In this document: positions 17,786 to 27,384 of the stretch, one piece after another
How the letters are laid out: each line of letters starts with the position of its first letter
Position numbering within the stretch: the first letter of the stretch is position 1
Assembly: GCA_965203525.1 (NCBI GenBank)
Contig: OZ241898.1
Location: 4,650,001-4,714,000, forward strand
DNA: 64,000 nucleotides
Source of the DNA: WTFV01 sp965203525
Lineage (GTDB): Bacteria > Acidobacteriota > Vicinamibacteria > Vicinamibacterales > UBA8438
Reading direction: 5' to 3'
Notes under the pieces: model-generated
The model's database searches: none
What the model saw: the letters and a program-made list of their open reading frames with translations, nothing else
Told to the model about the DNA's origin: nothing
Position numbers and translations under genes: made by a program

Positions 17786-19328
17786 CGGTCTCGAAGGCCA
17801 CCAGGTCACGGGACTCGGCGCTGATCTCCACGCCGACCAGATGCACCGACCGGCCCGGTGCGCGGTGCTTGTCGGCGTAGCGGCGCGCCTGCAACTGTGC
17901 CAGAGCCGCGCCCTCCTTCGACCGCTCCGCCACCTTGAACTCGAACAGGCAGACGGTCTCTCCCAGCCGCACCGCCATGTCCAGGCGGCCGCGGCTGGTG
18001 GCGTCCTCCACCGTCACGCCGTCCATCGACGCCTGGAACCAGGCGTAGAACACGCTCGACCAGTAGCCCTCGTAGCGGGCGACGTCGCTACGCCGATGCC
18101 AGTCGTGCGGGATGCCCGCCAACAGCCTGCGGAACAGCGCTTCCAGGCCGGCCCAGTCCGCCGCCGCCAGGGCGCGGCGCAGCGCGGCGCCGTCTCCCCC
18201 CGCCCGCCAGTTGGGCGCGAGCGCGTTCAGCAGGCTCTCGTTCAGGCCACGCCGCACCTCCCGGTTCGGATAGCCCAGCCGGTACAGCGGCCGCCCGTCG
18301 CACTGCTGCTCATCCACGATCGTCAGGTAGCCGGTCTGGAACAGCAGCGCCTCCGGCGCAACGTCATCCACGTCGAACGCCGACAGCAGCGCGGCGCTGG
18401 CGTGAACGCTTTCGAGCGCCGGGGCGGAGAAACCGCGCCGGATCAACGTGTCGATCAGGAACCGCGGCGTCGCGGTCTCGAACCAGTGCGTTTCGAACTC
18501 GCGGCTGGCGAAGAGATGCAGAATGGCGTAGGGGTTGTAGACGCTCTCGCTTCCCCGCCAGTTGTAACCGTCGTACCAGGCGCGGATCTGGCCGCGGTCC
18601 AGGCCCGGCAGCTCCGGCGCGAACACCGTGTCCAGATCGGCCTCGGTGTAACCGCAGACGGCCGAGTAGCGCGGGTTCAGGGTGAGGTCGGTGAGGAAGT
18701 TCAGGTCCGAGAACAGGCTCACCTTGGAAAACCGGCTCACCCCGGTGATGAAGGTGAATTCCACGTGGGCATCGCAAGCCTTGATCGTGCCGTACAGCCC
18801 GCGCAGGTCGTCGCGGTTGGCCGCCGCGGTATCCGGCGCATCGTTCAGGGCGTCCAGAATCGGCTTGTCGTACTCGTCCACCAGCGCGACCACCCGCCGG
18901 CCGGTCCCGCGGTGCAACGCCGCCAGCAGACGGGCGAATCGCCCCGGCGCCGTGGCGCCTTCGGAAGCGGGCGCGCCCGCCGCGCGTTCGATGTCGGCCA
19001 GTTGTTCGGTCACGCGTCTCTGCAGTTCGCCGGGCCGTTTGTAGTTGCCGCCGGCGAAGTCCAGCCGCACCACCGGATGGCGCCGCGACCAGTCCCAACC
19101 GTCGTGGACGGCGAGGCCGCGGAACAGCGGCTCCGCTCCCTCGTACAGCTCCTTGAGGGTGTCCACGAAAAGGCTCTTGCCGAAGCGCCGGGGACGGGAG
19201 AGGAAGTAGTGCTTGCCGGCGTCTTCCGCAAGCCGGCGCGCGTAGGCGGTCTTGTCGACGTAGTAATAGCCTTCCTCGCGGATCTGGCGGAACGTCTGGA
19301 TGCCGGCCGGCAGCCTGCGCCTTTCCAC
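17772..19328 (-). CDS. AAA-ATPase-like protein with C-terminal PD-(D/E)XK domain
   Basis: About 518 residues from GTG at 19328, chosen because MERRRLPAGIQTFRQIREEG matches the usual family start and a TATGAT box sits 6 nt upstream. The N-terminal AAA_9-like ATPase has YVDKT, the degenerate P-loop SRPRRFGKS, and VALVDEYDKPI as Walker B. The C-terminal nuclease-like domain contains GRLDMAVRLG and LFEFKVAE, the PD-(D/E)XK signature. This family is widespread and often multi-copy in genomes rich in mobile elements; its biological role is not established. No partner gene is adjacent. Confidence 0.88.
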   Translation of the reverse strand: MERRRLPAGIQTFRQIREEGYYYVDKTAYARRLAEDAGKHYFLSRPRRFGKSLFVDTLKELYEGAEPLFRGLAVHDGWDWSRRHPVVRLDFAGGNYKRPGELQRRVTEQLADIERAAGAPASEGATAPGRFARLLAALHRGTGRRVVALVDEYDKPILDALNDAPDTAAANRDDLRGLYGTIKACDAHVEFTFITGVSRFSKVSLFSDLNFLTDLTLNPRYSAVCGYTEADLDTVFAPELPGLDRGQIRAWYDGYNWRGSESVYNPYAILHLFASREFETHWFETATPRFLIDTLIRRGFSAPALESVHASAALLSAFDVDDVAPEALLFQTGYLTIVDEQQCDGRPLYRLGYPNREVRRGLNESLLNALAPNWRAGGDGAALRRALAAADWAGLEALFRRLLAGIPHDWHRRSDVARYEGYWSSVFYAWFQASMDGVTVEDATSRGRLDMAVRLGETVCLFEFKVAERSKEGAALAQLQARRYADKHRAPGRSVHLVGVEISAESRDLVAFETVTYP

Positions 19329-19334
19329 GACGGC

Positions 19335-19340
19335 ATCATA
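19335..19340 (-). promoter_or_regulatory. -10-like box before AAA/PD-(D/E)XK gene
   Basis: Minus-strand TATGAT ends 6 nt before GTG at 19328; used to select that start. Predicts a leaderless message. Confidence 0.45.
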
Positions 19341-19410
19341 CTCCCGGCAGCCCGTGGCGGAATCCCCGCCCACGCCGCCGCGACCGCCCGCTCGTCCGAC
19401 CGCTGATTCC

Positions 19411-20391
19411 TCACTCCTGCCCGTGGCGGTCGCCGAGCTGCTCGTGCAGCAGGCTCCGCATCACGAACAGCACGTTCGCCGGCCGTTCCGCCAGCCGGCG
19501 CATGAAGTAGGGGAACCAGTCGCCGCCGAACGGCAGGTAGATCCGGACCGCGTGGCCCCTGGCCGCGAGCGCGGCCTGCAGATCCCGCCGGACGCCGTAG
19601 AGCATCTGGAACTCGAACCGGTCGGGTCCGAGTCCGCGGCCGGCGGCGGCGGCCCGAACCGCGCGGATCATGCGCGGGTCGTGGGTGGCGAACGCGGGAC
19701 GGCCCCCCGTGTCGAGCAGCGTCTCCGCCAGCCGCACGAATGCGCGGTCGACCTCCCGCTTGTCCTGGTACGCCACTTCCGGCGGCTCCTTGTAGGCGCC
19801 CTTGACCAGCCGCACCGGAAGGCCGAGCCCGGTGACGCGGGCCAGATCGTCCGGCGTGCGGCGGAGGGCCGACTGCAGGACGACGCCCAGATGCCCGTGG
19901 CCGAGCGCGCGCATCGCCGCCGCGGCGTCGAGCGTGCGGTCCACCAGCGGCGAGCCTTCCATGTCGATCCGGACGAAGCAACGCCGGGCGTCGCTGTGGG
20001 TCAGGATGCGCTTGAGGTTGTCGCGGCACAGACCGGTGTCGAGCTCGAGGCCGAGTTGCGTCAGCTTGACCGACAGGTTGCAGGTCATGCCGGCCAGGCC
20101 GACCGATTCGATGACCCACAGGTAGGCGATCGTGGCCGCCTCGGCGGCTTCGCGGCTGCGGACGTGCTCGCCCAAATAGTTGAACGTGTGCAGCAGACCG
20201 CCCTGTTCCAGGCGGCGGGCCGCGTCGATGGCCTCGCTGACGTTCCGGCCGCCGATGAACCGGCGCGCGATGCCGCCGGGGCCGCGCATGCCGTACCGGG
20301 AGGCCGCCTCCTTGACGGTGCGGCTTCCGGCCAGCGCGAGGAACAGCCGCCGCGAGACGGCGTCCAGCACGGTCGAGGGGGTGAGGTCCAC
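19411..20391 (-). CDS. Proline dehydrogenase
   Basis: 326 residues, stand-alone FAD-dependent proline dehydrogenase that oxidises proline to pyrroline-5-carboxylate. The TIM-barrel signatures are clear: NLSVKLTQLGL, FVRIDMEGS, VRLVKGAYKEP, and the C-terminal substrate motif FEFQMLYGVRRDL with YLPFGGDWFPYFMRRLAERP. The second enzyme of the pathway is encoded about 5.4 kb away on the other strand (25747-27384). It begins 6 bp after the acyltransferase stop and is probably co-transcribed with it. Confidence 0.93.
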   Translation of the reverse strand: MDLTPSTVLDAVSRRLFLALAGSRTVKEAASRYGMRGPGGIARRFIGGRNVSEAIDAARRLEQGGLLHTFNYLGEHVRSREAAEAATIAYLWVIESVGLAGMTCNLSVKLTQLGLELDTGLCRDNLKRILTHSDARRCFVRIDMEGSPLVDRTLDAAAAMRALGHGHLGVVLQSALRRTPDDLARVTGLGLPVRLVKGAYKEPPEVAYQDKREVDRAFVRLAETLLDTGGRPAFATHDPRMIRAVRAAAAGRGLGPDRFEFQMLYGVRRDLQAALAARGHAVRIYLPFGGDWFPYFMRRLAERPANVLFVMRSLLHEQLGDRHGQE

Positions 20392-20397
20392 CGGCCG

Positions 20398-21540
20398 CTA
20401 GTGTGTCAGGGCCGATTCGCCGCGATGTGCGAGCAGATGGTCGAGCGACCGCGCGTAGTAGCGCAGGACCATCCGTTGGCGGACGCGGAAGCGCTGTCCC
20501 TCCACCACGAGGATGCCGCGGGCGGCGAGCGGCTCCGCGGCCGCTTCGACCGCCTGCCGGCCGGTCTCGACGTCCAGGTTCGCGCCGGCGGACCGCAGGA
20601 TGCCGATGAGCTGCTCGATTCGATCCTCCAGTTCCGCACGGGTGATGGAAGGCCGGATGGCCGCCGCCACCAGCGCCGTCGGCACCACCTTGCACAGGCG
20701 GCCGATGGCGGCGCGGACGCGCCGCTTCAAGCGGACCATGGCGCGGCGGTCGTCGGGGTCGTAGCCGTCGAACCGGATCGGCTGCCCGAAGCTGACGATG
20801 CTGCGCGACTGGTAGCCGACAGTGTACCGGAGCATCTCCGCGAGCTCCTGGTGGAAGGGACGCTGGACGCGCTTGACCCGCTGGCGCGCAAGCACGAAGT
20901 CCTCGATGACGAGGTCGTAGGCGATGGCGGTCGGAATGACGACCATGTCGTTCCGGCCCACCTGTGCGGCCTGGGCGGCGGCATGCAGCAGTCCGGTCTT
21001 GAACGGCTTGAGCTCTCCGCTGTAGCTGCGCCCGCCCTCCAGATACAGGAGGAGCTCGGCCCGGCGCAGCAGCTCGGCGACGTACGCCTTGAGGGTGACG
21101 AGATAGGCCGGGTCCTTCACGTCCCGGCGAACGGGTATGGCGCCGGTGACGTGCTTCTGAATCAGTCCGAGCGCGCCGCCGAAGAGGTTGCTGCCCGCGG
21201 CGACGACCGGCGGCCGGATCCCGTTGTCGTCGAGCACGAGCGGCTGCACCATCCAGTCGGTATGGCTCCTGTGGTTCGACGCGTAGACGACCCGTCCGGC
21301 GCGGGTCGCCGCATGGACCCTGGAGATTCCCTCGCTGATGCGGTCGATCTTGCGGAGCAGGGGGTAGAGCGGGTGCTGGAGCGCGCGGTACATCCGGTAC
21401 CGTTGCGTGGTGCGCAGCTCGTCCAGGTAACCGTGGATGGCGGCGCGCGCCTGATCGCGCGTCCGCCCGCCGCGGCCCTCGAGATACCGGACGACCTCGT
21501 CGCGGGCGAGCACGGCTTGCGTGATCTCGTCCTGCGCCAC
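20398..21540 (-). CDS. PlsB-like glycerol-3-phosphate acyltransferase
   Basis: About 380 residues. Acyltransferase block I ASNHRSHTDWM supplies the catalytic HX4D; block III EGGRSYSGELKPFKTGLL and block IV VVIPTAIAYD follow. This pattern is that of PlsB/GPAT-type enzymes acylating the sn-1 position of glycerol-3-phosphate, though the protein is less than half the length of enterobacterial PlsB. Start choice: GTG at 21540, because a TATATT box ends 7 nt before it; an in-frame TTG at 21549 would fall inside that box. Proline dehydrogenase follows after 6 bp. Confidence 0.85.
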   Translation of the reverse strand: MAQDEITQAVLARDEVVRYLEGRGGRTRDQARAAIHGYLDELRTTQRYRMYRALQHPLYPLLRKIDRISEGISRVHAATRAGRVVYASNHRSHTDWMVQPLVLDDNGIRPPVVAAGSNLFGGALGLIQKHVTGAIPVRRDVKDPAYLVTLKAYVAELLRRAELLLYLEGGRSYSGELKPFKTGLLHAAAQAAQVGRNDMVVIPTAIAYDLVIEDFVLARQRVKRVQRPFHQELAEMLRYTVGYQSRSIVSFGQPIRFDGYDPDDRRAMVRLKRRVRAAIGRLCKVVPTALVAAAIRPSITRAELEDRIEQLIGILRSAGANLDVETGRQAVEAAAEPLAARGILVVEGQRFRVRQRMVLRYYARSLDHLLAHRGESALTH

Positions 21541-21547
21541 GGGCAGC

Positions 21548-21553
21548 AATATA
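21548..21553 (-). promoter_or_regulatory. -10-like box before plsB-like gene
   Basis: TATATT on the minus strand, 7 nt before the chosen GTG start; supports leaderless initiation. Confidence 0.4.
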
Positions 21554-21596
21554 GCACGGCCCCGAACGCCGCGAGCGCCGCTCCCGACGGTCGCTG

Positions 21597-22871
21597 CTAC
21601 CGCTCGACGGTCACGCTGCTCGGCCGCGAGAGGCGGACCGTCAACGTGGTTCCGGCCGGCAGCGTCGCCGGCTCGGCGTCGCCCGCGGCGGCCGCCGCGG
21701 TGCCGCCCGCGGCGCCGGCGGCGCCCCCGATCGCGGCGCCGCGTCCGCCGCCGAAGATCGCTCCGAGGATGGCTCCGGCCACCGCGCCGCCGCCGATCCG
21801 CGCGGCGTTGTCGCGCCCGCGCGAGCGTCCCTCGCGATAGACGGTCTCCGTCGCGATGGGCACTTCGACCCCGTCGTCGAGCACCACGGTGTGGAAACGG
21901 ACGCCGAGGCGGGCGGCGCCCTTCAGCTTGCCGCCCCGCTCCACCATCACCACCGAGCCGGCGACGAGGCTGCCGGCGGGAATGGCGACGCGGCGCGCCA
22001 CCGTCACGTCGCGCGTCACGCGCGCCTGCACGTCGTCCTCCACCTCGGCGCGGTCCGTGGTGACGAACGTGTCGATCTGCAACCCGATCACCGAGTCGGC
22101 GGGGATTCGGAGCTCTTCGGTCGCCGGCGGCCGAGGATCGGCGCCGGCGCCGGGAGCCGCGGGTTCGGAGCGCGCGGACGCCGGGAGCGGCAGGTTCCGA
22201 ACGGCCGCCGCGCCGCGCGCCGGCGCGGGCCGAGCCGCGGCCGGCGACGCGGGATCCGCCGGCCGCCAGCCTTCGACCTCGGGCAGGCCGCGGGGGGCGC
22301 CCGCTTCCGGCCGCACCGGGGGCGGCAACGGATCCGGCGCCGTGTCCGGCCGCGGTTGCGCGACCGTCGGCACGGGACGCGGCGCGGGGCGCTCGACCTC
22401 CTCCCGCGCCGGCCGGGGCGGCTGCCGGGATGGTGCAGGAGGAGCGGGGGCTGGAGCAGAACGCGGCGCGGGGCGCTCGACCTCCTCCCGCGCCGGCCGG
22501 GGTGGTGGAGGCGGAGCGGGGACCGGAGCAGAAGCGGCCGACCGGGCCGCGGGGCGCGGGGACGCCGGCTCCGGCGGCCGGCGGGCGCGCGGGGCCGCGG
22601 CGGGGGCGGGTGCCGACTCCACGACCTGTTCCGTGGATTCTACGGCGATCCCGGAGCCCGGGCCCGGTTCGCCGGCGGCCGCTTCCGCGTCGATCCCGTC
22701 GAGCGCCGCGGCCATGCGGTTCTCCGGCGCCGGCTGCTCGACGGCCGTGTTCGACGCCCGGGCGTTCTGGCGCACCGCGACATAGGCGCCGATGCCGGCC
22801 GCGGCGGCGGCCAGCGTGACGGCCAGGGCGGCGATCAGGAAGGTTGCGCGTGTCCTGTCTGTCCTGTCCAT
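21597..22871 (-). CDS. Proline-rich membrane-anchored protein with VirB10/TrbI-like C-terminus
   Basis: 424 residues. An N-terminal hydrophobic anchor (about 12-34) is followed by a ~200-residue Pro/Ala/Arg-rich linker. The linker contains two copies of RPAREEVERPAPR 28 residues apart, mirrored by an 84-bp-spaced DNA repeat. The C-terminal domain (ELRIPADSVIGLQIDTFVTT, VAIPAGSLVAGSVVMVERG, LGVRFHTVVLDDG) resembles the TrbI/VirB10 barrel region. A glycine-zipper stretch (GGGAVAGAILGAIFGGGRG) probably inserts in a membrane. No other secretion or conjugation gene is near. It may span the periplasm as a TonB- or VirB10-like strut; role unknown. Confidence 0.75.
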   Translation of the reverse strand: MDRTDRTRATFLIAALAVTLAAAAAGIGAYVAVRQNARASNTAVEQPAPENRMAAALDGIDAEAAAGEPGPGSGIAVESTEQVVESAPAPAAAPRARRPPEPASPRPAARSAASAPVPAPPPPPRPAREEVERPAPRSAPAPAPPAPSRQPPRPAREEVERPAPRPVPTVAQPRPDTAPDPLPPPVRPEAGAPRGLPEVEGWRPADPASPAAARPAPARGAAAVRNLPLPASARSEPAAPGAGADPRPPATEELRIPADSVIGLQIDTFVTTDRAEVEDDVQARVTRDVTVARRVAIPAGSLVAGSVVMVERGGKLKGAARLGVRFHTVVLDDGVEVPIATETVYREGRSRGRDNAARIGGGAVAGAILGAIFGGGRGAAIGGAAGAAGGTAAAAAGDAEPATLPAGTTLTVRLSRPSSVTVER

Positions 22872-23227
22872 GCGGAAGACTCCTCACCGCGGCAAGACAG
22901 CAAGAGCCGTGCCGCAACGGTACAAGACGATTATGCCGCTATCCCGCCCGGTTGCAAACGCTTTTCCGCACGCGGGGCGTCTCCCCGGATCGTTTCGCCC
23001 GGCACGGCGGTGTCACCGTGGGGTGACCGGCTGTCCCCCGCGGCGGTCCGTGCGCACGCGCGGGCCGGGGGGCAACGCGGCGTAGAGGCGGTGCGCCCCT
23101 GGGCGGGCCGGGGGCAACGCGCGGGCCGGGGCAACGTGTAGAATGATGCCGCCGAATCGGTTGGGGGACCGATCCGGCGCGTCCGGTTCGAGAAAGGCAA
23201 GGACACCGAGCAGCGTCCGGAATCGAT
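22872..23227. other. Divergent intergenic region with GC-rich repeats
   Basis: Separates the divergent VirB10-like and phosphate cotransporter genes. It has a short AT-rich patch (22915-22935) suited to the minus-strand promoter. A motif of the form GCGGGCCGGGGGCAACGCG occurs three times (about 23060, 23103 and 23121), and a TAGAAT-like box lies at 23138-23143. No gene is evident. Confidence 0.55.
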
Positions 23228-24388
23228 TTGCCTCCCGCAGCCCCCGCCCCCGAACGTTCCGGATCCACGCTCGTCCTGCGCCTGCTGAGCGTGGCGGGGC
23301 TGCTCTTCGTCTTCCTCCTCGGCGTCAAGGGGTTGGGCGACGGGTTCGAGCTGATCGGACAGGACGTCATCGAGAGTTTCTTCGCGGCCACGTCGAACCC
23401 GTTCATCGGCCTCGTGGTCGGCCTGCTGGCGACGACGGTCATGCAGAGCTCCTCGGTGACCACGGCGATGGTCGTCGGCCTGGTCGCGGCCCCCGAGAAC
23501 CCGCTGCCGCTGGCCAACGCGATCCCGATGGTGATGGGGGCCAACATCGGGACCACGGTCACCGCGACCATCGTCTCGCTGGCGCACATCGGGCGGCGGG
23601 ACGAGTTCGAGCGCGCGTTCCCGGTCGCAATCTGCCACGACGTCTTCAACTATCTCGCGGTGGTGATCCTGCTGCCCGTCGAGATGGCGACCGGATACCT
23701 GCGAACGACCGCGAGCACGCTGGCCGAGATGCTCGGCCAGGTGGGCGGGGTCGAGTACGAGAGTCCTCTCGGCACGGCGCTGAGCGCCGGTTTCGCCCCG
23801 GTCGCGGCGACCGCCGAGGCGCTCTTCGCGGCCCGGGGCGGGCAGGCCGTGTTCCTCGTCGGCGTGAGCGGCGCCTGCATCTTCTTCGCCCTGTTCCTGC
23901 TCGTGAAGGTCATGCGCGCGGCGGTGCATTCGCGGGTGGAAGGCATCATCGACATGGTGCTGAGCTCGAGCGCGGTCGTCGCGCTGCTGGTCGGCGTCGC
24001 CGTCACCGTGATGGTGCAGTCGAGCTCGATCACGACGTCGCTGCTGGTCCCGCTGGGCGGCGCGGGCCTGCTGCGGCTCGAGCAGGCGTTTCCGGTCACC
24101 ATCGGGGCCAACATCGGCACCACGGTGACGGCGCTGCTCGCCGCCCTCGCGGTCTCCGGCCCGAACGCGGCGGCCGGTCTCGAGATCGCCCTGGTGCACC
24201 TGCTGTTCAACGTGAGCGGCCTGCTGCTGCTCTATCCGGTGAAAGCGATCCGCCGGCTGCCGCTGGAGGCGGCGCGGCAGTTGACGAAGCTCGCCCTGCG
24301 GTGGCGCAAGCTGACGGTGTTGTGGGTCGCCCTCCTGTTCTACGGCCTGCCGGCGCTCTGCATCGCCGTCGGGCGCCTCTTCGAGTGA
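23228..24388 (+). CDS. Na+/phosphate cotransporter family protein (NptA/PNaS type)
   Basis: 386 residues, TTG start. It has two inverted halves each with a QSSS motif: TTVMQSSSVTTAMVVG near residue 75 and VMVQSSSITTSLLVPLGG near 263, each followed by GANIGTTVTA. About nine hydrophobic segments are present and there is no C-terminal PhoU domain, so this is the short form of the family. Predicted inner-membrane sodium-driven phosphate transport. The TTG start is the best in-frame candidate but is not firmly supported by a ribosome site. Confidence 0.9.
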   Translation: MPPAAPAPERSGSTLVLRLLSVAGLLFVFLLGVKGLGDGFELIGQDVIESFFAATSNPFIGLVVGLLATTVMQSSSVTTAMVVGLVAAPENPLPLANAIPMVMGANIGTTVTATIVSLAHIGRRDEFERAFPVAICHDVFNYLAVVILLPVEMATGYLRTTASTLAEMLGQVGGVEYESPLGTALSAGFAPVAATAEALFAARGGQAVFLVGVSGACIFFALFLLVKVMRAAVHSRVEGIIDMVLSSSAVVALLVGVAVTVMVQSSSITTSLLVPLGGAGLLRLEQAFPVTIGANIGTTVTALLAALAVSGPNAAAGLEIALVHLLFNVSGLLLLYPVKAIRRLPLEAARQLTKLALRWRKLTVLWVALLFYGLPALCIAVGRLFE

Positions 24389-24481
24389 CGGGACGACCGT
24401 CCGCCGCCGCGGCCCGCCGGCGGCGCGGGACGCGCGGCCGGCCGTGGTAGTACACTGTGCGGTTGGGCAGGACGCGGAAAC

Positions 24482-25597
24482 GTGGACCGGACATCGCAGG
24501 TCGTCGTCATCGGAGCCGGAATCGTCGGCTGCGCAGTCGCCTACGAACTCGCCCGGCGCGGGGTCCGGGTCCGCGTCGTCGAGCGCCGCGAGGTCGGCCA
24601 GGGGGCGACGCGGGCCTCGGCCGGCGTCCTCGCGCCGTACATCGAAGCGCACGATCGCCGGCCGCTGCTCGACCTGACCACCCGCAGCCTCGATCTCTAC
24701 GACGAGTTCGTGGCGCGCATCGTCGAAGATTCGGGCGCGGCGGTGCAGTACGTGCGCACGGGCACCCTGGAGATCGCGACCGGCCCGGACGACGCGGCGC
24801 GCCTCGCGGGCATCCACGCGGCCTGCGTGGAGCACGGCATCGGCGCGGAGCTGCTCGACGCGGCCGCGGTACGCCGCGTGGAGCCGCAACTGGCGCCGGC
24901 CGTGCGGGGCGGGCTGCTCGTCGAGTCGCACGGATTCATCGGCGCGTCCGAGTTGACCGCCGCGTTGCGGCGGGCCGCCGCGGCGCACGGCGTGTCGTTC
25001 GAGACGTCGTCGGCCGCGACGCGCGTCACGCGGAACGACGCCGGGCTGCGCATCGAAACCGCCGGCAAGGCCTTCGCCTGCGAAGCGGCGGTCATGGCGG
25101 CCGGCAGCTGGTCGGGCCACGTCGAAATCGACGGCGCCGCCCCGGTTCCGATTCGACCGGTGCGCGGCCAGCTCCTGCACCTGGGATGGCCTGCGCCCCC
25201 CCCGCGGCGCGTGATCTGGGCGCCGGACTGCTACCTCGTGCCGTGGAGCGACGGCTCGGTGCTCGCCGGCGCCACGATCGAGGAAGTCGGCTTCGACGAG
25301 CGCGCCACGGTGGCCGGCGTCCGGGATCTGATCGACGCGACGCGGCGGGTCGCCCCGGGCGTGAGCGACGCGTCGTTCCAGGAGGCCCGCGTCGGCCTCC
25401 GGCCCGCGACCCCGGACGAACTGCCGGTCATCGGTCCGTCGGCGGCCGTGCCCGGCCTCGTATACGCCTGCGGCCACTTCCGCAACGGCATCCTGCTGGC
25501 CCCGCTGACCGCGGCCGTGATCGCCGATCTGGTGGTCGACCGCCGGCTCGACGCCGCGCTCGAGGTCACGAGTCCGTCCCGCTTCGGCGCGTGCTGA
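24482..25597 (+). CDS. FAD-dependent amino acid oxidase, glycine oxidase (ThiO)-like
   Basis: 371 residues, GTG start. The N-terminal Rossmann motif is VVVIGAGIVGCAVAYELARRG with the acidic end VVERREVGQGAT. The DAO-family substrate region runs to GLRPATPDELPVIGPS and the FAD-closing YACGHFRNGILLAPLTA. This is the ThiO/DadA architecture; ThiO oxidises glycine to iminoacetate for thiazole synthesis. No thi gene is adjacent, so a thiamine role is plausible but not shown. A TACACT -10-like box lies 25 bp before the start. Confidence 0.82.
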   Translation: MDRTSQVVVIGAGIVGCAVAYELARRGVRVRVVERREVGQGATRASAGVLAPYIEAHDRRPLLDLTTRSLDLYDEFVARIVEDSGAAVQYVRTGTLEIATGPDDAARLAGIHAACVEHGIGAELLDAAAVRRVEPQLAPAVRGGLLVESHGFIGASELTAALRRAAAAHGVSFETSSAATRVTRNDAGLRIETAGKAFACEAAVMAAGSWSGHVEIDGAAPVPIRPVRGQLLHLGWPAPPPRRVIWAPDCYLVPWSDGSVLAGATIEEVGFDERATVAGVRDLIDATRRVAPGVSDASFQEARVGLRPATPDELPVIGPSAAVPGLVYACGHFRNGILLAPLTAAVIADLVVDRRLDAALEVTSPSRFGAC

Positions 25598-25746
25598 CGG
25601 CTGTCGCGAAGCCGTGAAAGAAGAAGTCGTGAAAAGCGTACCCGGGCCGTCGCCCCCCGCTTCGAGACAGGCCGGACGGCGGCGGGCGGGATGAGCGCGT
25701 CGCCGATGCGGTAACCTTCTGTCGCAGACCGCAAGGAGTCCTCTCG

Positions 25747-27384
25747 ATGATCAACGCCCGCGTGCAGGTGCCCACCCCCGTCAACGAACCCGTGCTGAGC
25801 TACGCGCCCGGGTCGCCGGAGCGGCGCGCGCTGACCGCGCAGCTCGCAGAGCAGGCCGGCCGGCAGATCGAGATCCCGCTGATCGTCGGCGGCGCCGAGG
25901 TCACCACCGGCGATCTCGGCCGGTGCGTCATGCCGCACGACCACCGGCACGTGCTGGCCACGTTCCACAAGGGGAACGCCGACACGGTCCGGCAGGCGGT
26001 GGACGCCGCCGCCGCCGCTCGTCCCGGGTGGGCGGCGATGCCCTGGGAGGCCCGGGCGTCGATCTTCCTCAAGGCGGCGGAGCTGCTCGCCGGCAAGTAC
26101 CGTCCGGCCGTCAACGCGGCGACGATGCTCAACCAGAGCAAGACGGTCATCCAGGCGGAGATCGACGCCGCGTGCGAGCTGATCGACTTCCTCCGCTTCA
26201 ACGTCTCGTACATGCCCTGGATCTTCGAGCAGCAGCCGGCCAGCGGTCCGGCGACGTGGAACTACGTCGAGTACCGGCCGCTCGAAGGGTTCGTCCTTGC
26301 GGTCACGCCGTTCAACTTCACCGCGATCGCCGGCAACCTCCCGACCGGCCCGGCGATGATGGGCAACACCGTCGTCTGGAAACCGGCGTCGACCGCCGTG
26401 CTGGCCGCCCACCTCCTGATGCGGGTGTTCAAGGAGGCCGGCCTGCCCGACGGGGTCATCAACTTCGTGCCGGGGAGCGGGGCGCGGATCGGCGAGCCGG
26501 CGATGAACCACCCGGCGCTCGGCGGAGTGCACTTCACCGGCAGCACCGCCGTCTTCCAGGGGATGTGGAAGACGGTCGGCGCGAACATCGCGAGCTACCG
26601 CGGCTATCCGCGCATCGTGGGCGAAACCGGCGGCAAGGACTTCATCTTCGCCCACGCCTCCGCGGATCCGGACGCGCTGGCGGCGGGGCTGATTCGCGGC
26701 GCCTTCGAGTACCAGGGCCAGAAGTGCAGCGCGGCCAGCCGGGCCTACGTCCCGCGGAGCCTGTGGGACCGGTACGGCGACGAGTGGTGCCACCGGATCG
26801 AGGCGATCCGCTACGGCGACGTGGCCGATCTGACGAACTTCATGGGCGCGGTGATCGATCGGGCGTCCTACGCGACGCTCACCGCGGCGATCGACGGCGC
26901 GCGCGCCGACGCCGACGCCGACGTCGTCTGCGGCGGCCGCTGCGACGACGGCAAGGGCTGGTTCGTCGCTCCGACGATCATCCGGGCCCGCGACCCGCGC
27001 TACCGGACGATGCAGGTCGAGCTGTTCGGCCCGGTGCTGACGGTGTACGTCTACGACGACGACGCCTACGAGGAAACGCTCGGGCTGTGCGACGCCACGT
27101 CGCCGTACGCCCTGACCGGGGCCGTCTTCGGAACCGACCGGCAGGCGATCAATCTCGCCCACCGGACGCTCGTCAACGCCGCGGGGAACTTCTACGTCAA
27201 CGACAAGCCGACCGGCGCGGTGGTCGGCCAGCAGCCCTTCGGTGGCGCGCGCGCGTCGGGGACCAACGACAAGGCGGGCAGCTTCCTGAACCTGATCCGC
27301 TGGGTGAGTCCGCGCACCACGAAGGAGAATTTCCTGCCCCCGAGCGACTACCGGTACCCCCACATGCAGGAAGACGGATCATGA
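25747..27384 (+). CDS. pruA: 1-pyrroline-5-carboxylate dehydrogenase
   Basis: 545 residues, the length of eukaryote-type P5C dehydrogenase. Catalytic Glu293 lies in VGETGGKD and nucleophile Cys327 in GQKCSAASR; the NAD-binding VTPFNFTAIAGNLPT and the closing QQPFGGARASGTNDKAG are intact. It oxidises glutamate semialdehyde/P5C to glutamate and complements the proline dehydrogenase at 19411-20391. An AAGGAG ribosome site precedes the ATG. Its stop overlaps the start of a 69-residue gene. Confidence 0.95.
   Translation: MINARVQVPTPVNEPVLSYAPGSPERRALTAQLAEQAGRQIEIPLIVGGAEVTTGDLGRCVMPHDHRHVLATFHKGNADTVRQAVDAAAAARPGWAAMPWEARASIFLKAAELLAGKYRPAVNAATMLNQSKTVIQAEIDAACELIDFLRFNVSYMPWIFEQQPASGPATWNYVEYRPLEGFVLAVTPFNFTAIAGNLPTGPAMMGNTVVWKPASTAVLAAHLLMRVFKEAGLPDGVINFVPGSGARIGEPAMNHPALGGVHFTGSTAVFQGMWKTVGANIASYRGYPRIVGETGGKDFIFAHASADPDALAAGLIRGAFEYQGQKCSAASRAYVPRSLWDRYGDEWCHRIEAIRYGDVADLTNFMGAVIDRASYATLTAAIDGARADADADVVCGGRCDDGKGWFVAPTIIRARDPRYRTMQVELFGPVLTVYVYDDDAYEETLGLCDATSPYALTGAVFGTDRQAINLAHRTLVNAAGNFYVNDKPTGAVVGQQPFGGARASGTNDKAGSFLNLIRWVSPRTTKENFLPPSDYRYPHMQEDGS

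Noticed and set aside
22931..25477. Long minus-strand open frame opposite the phosphate cotransporter and glycine oxidase-like genes
   Set aside because: His/Arg/Asp-rich translation without motifs; both plus-strand genes are intact and well conserved.
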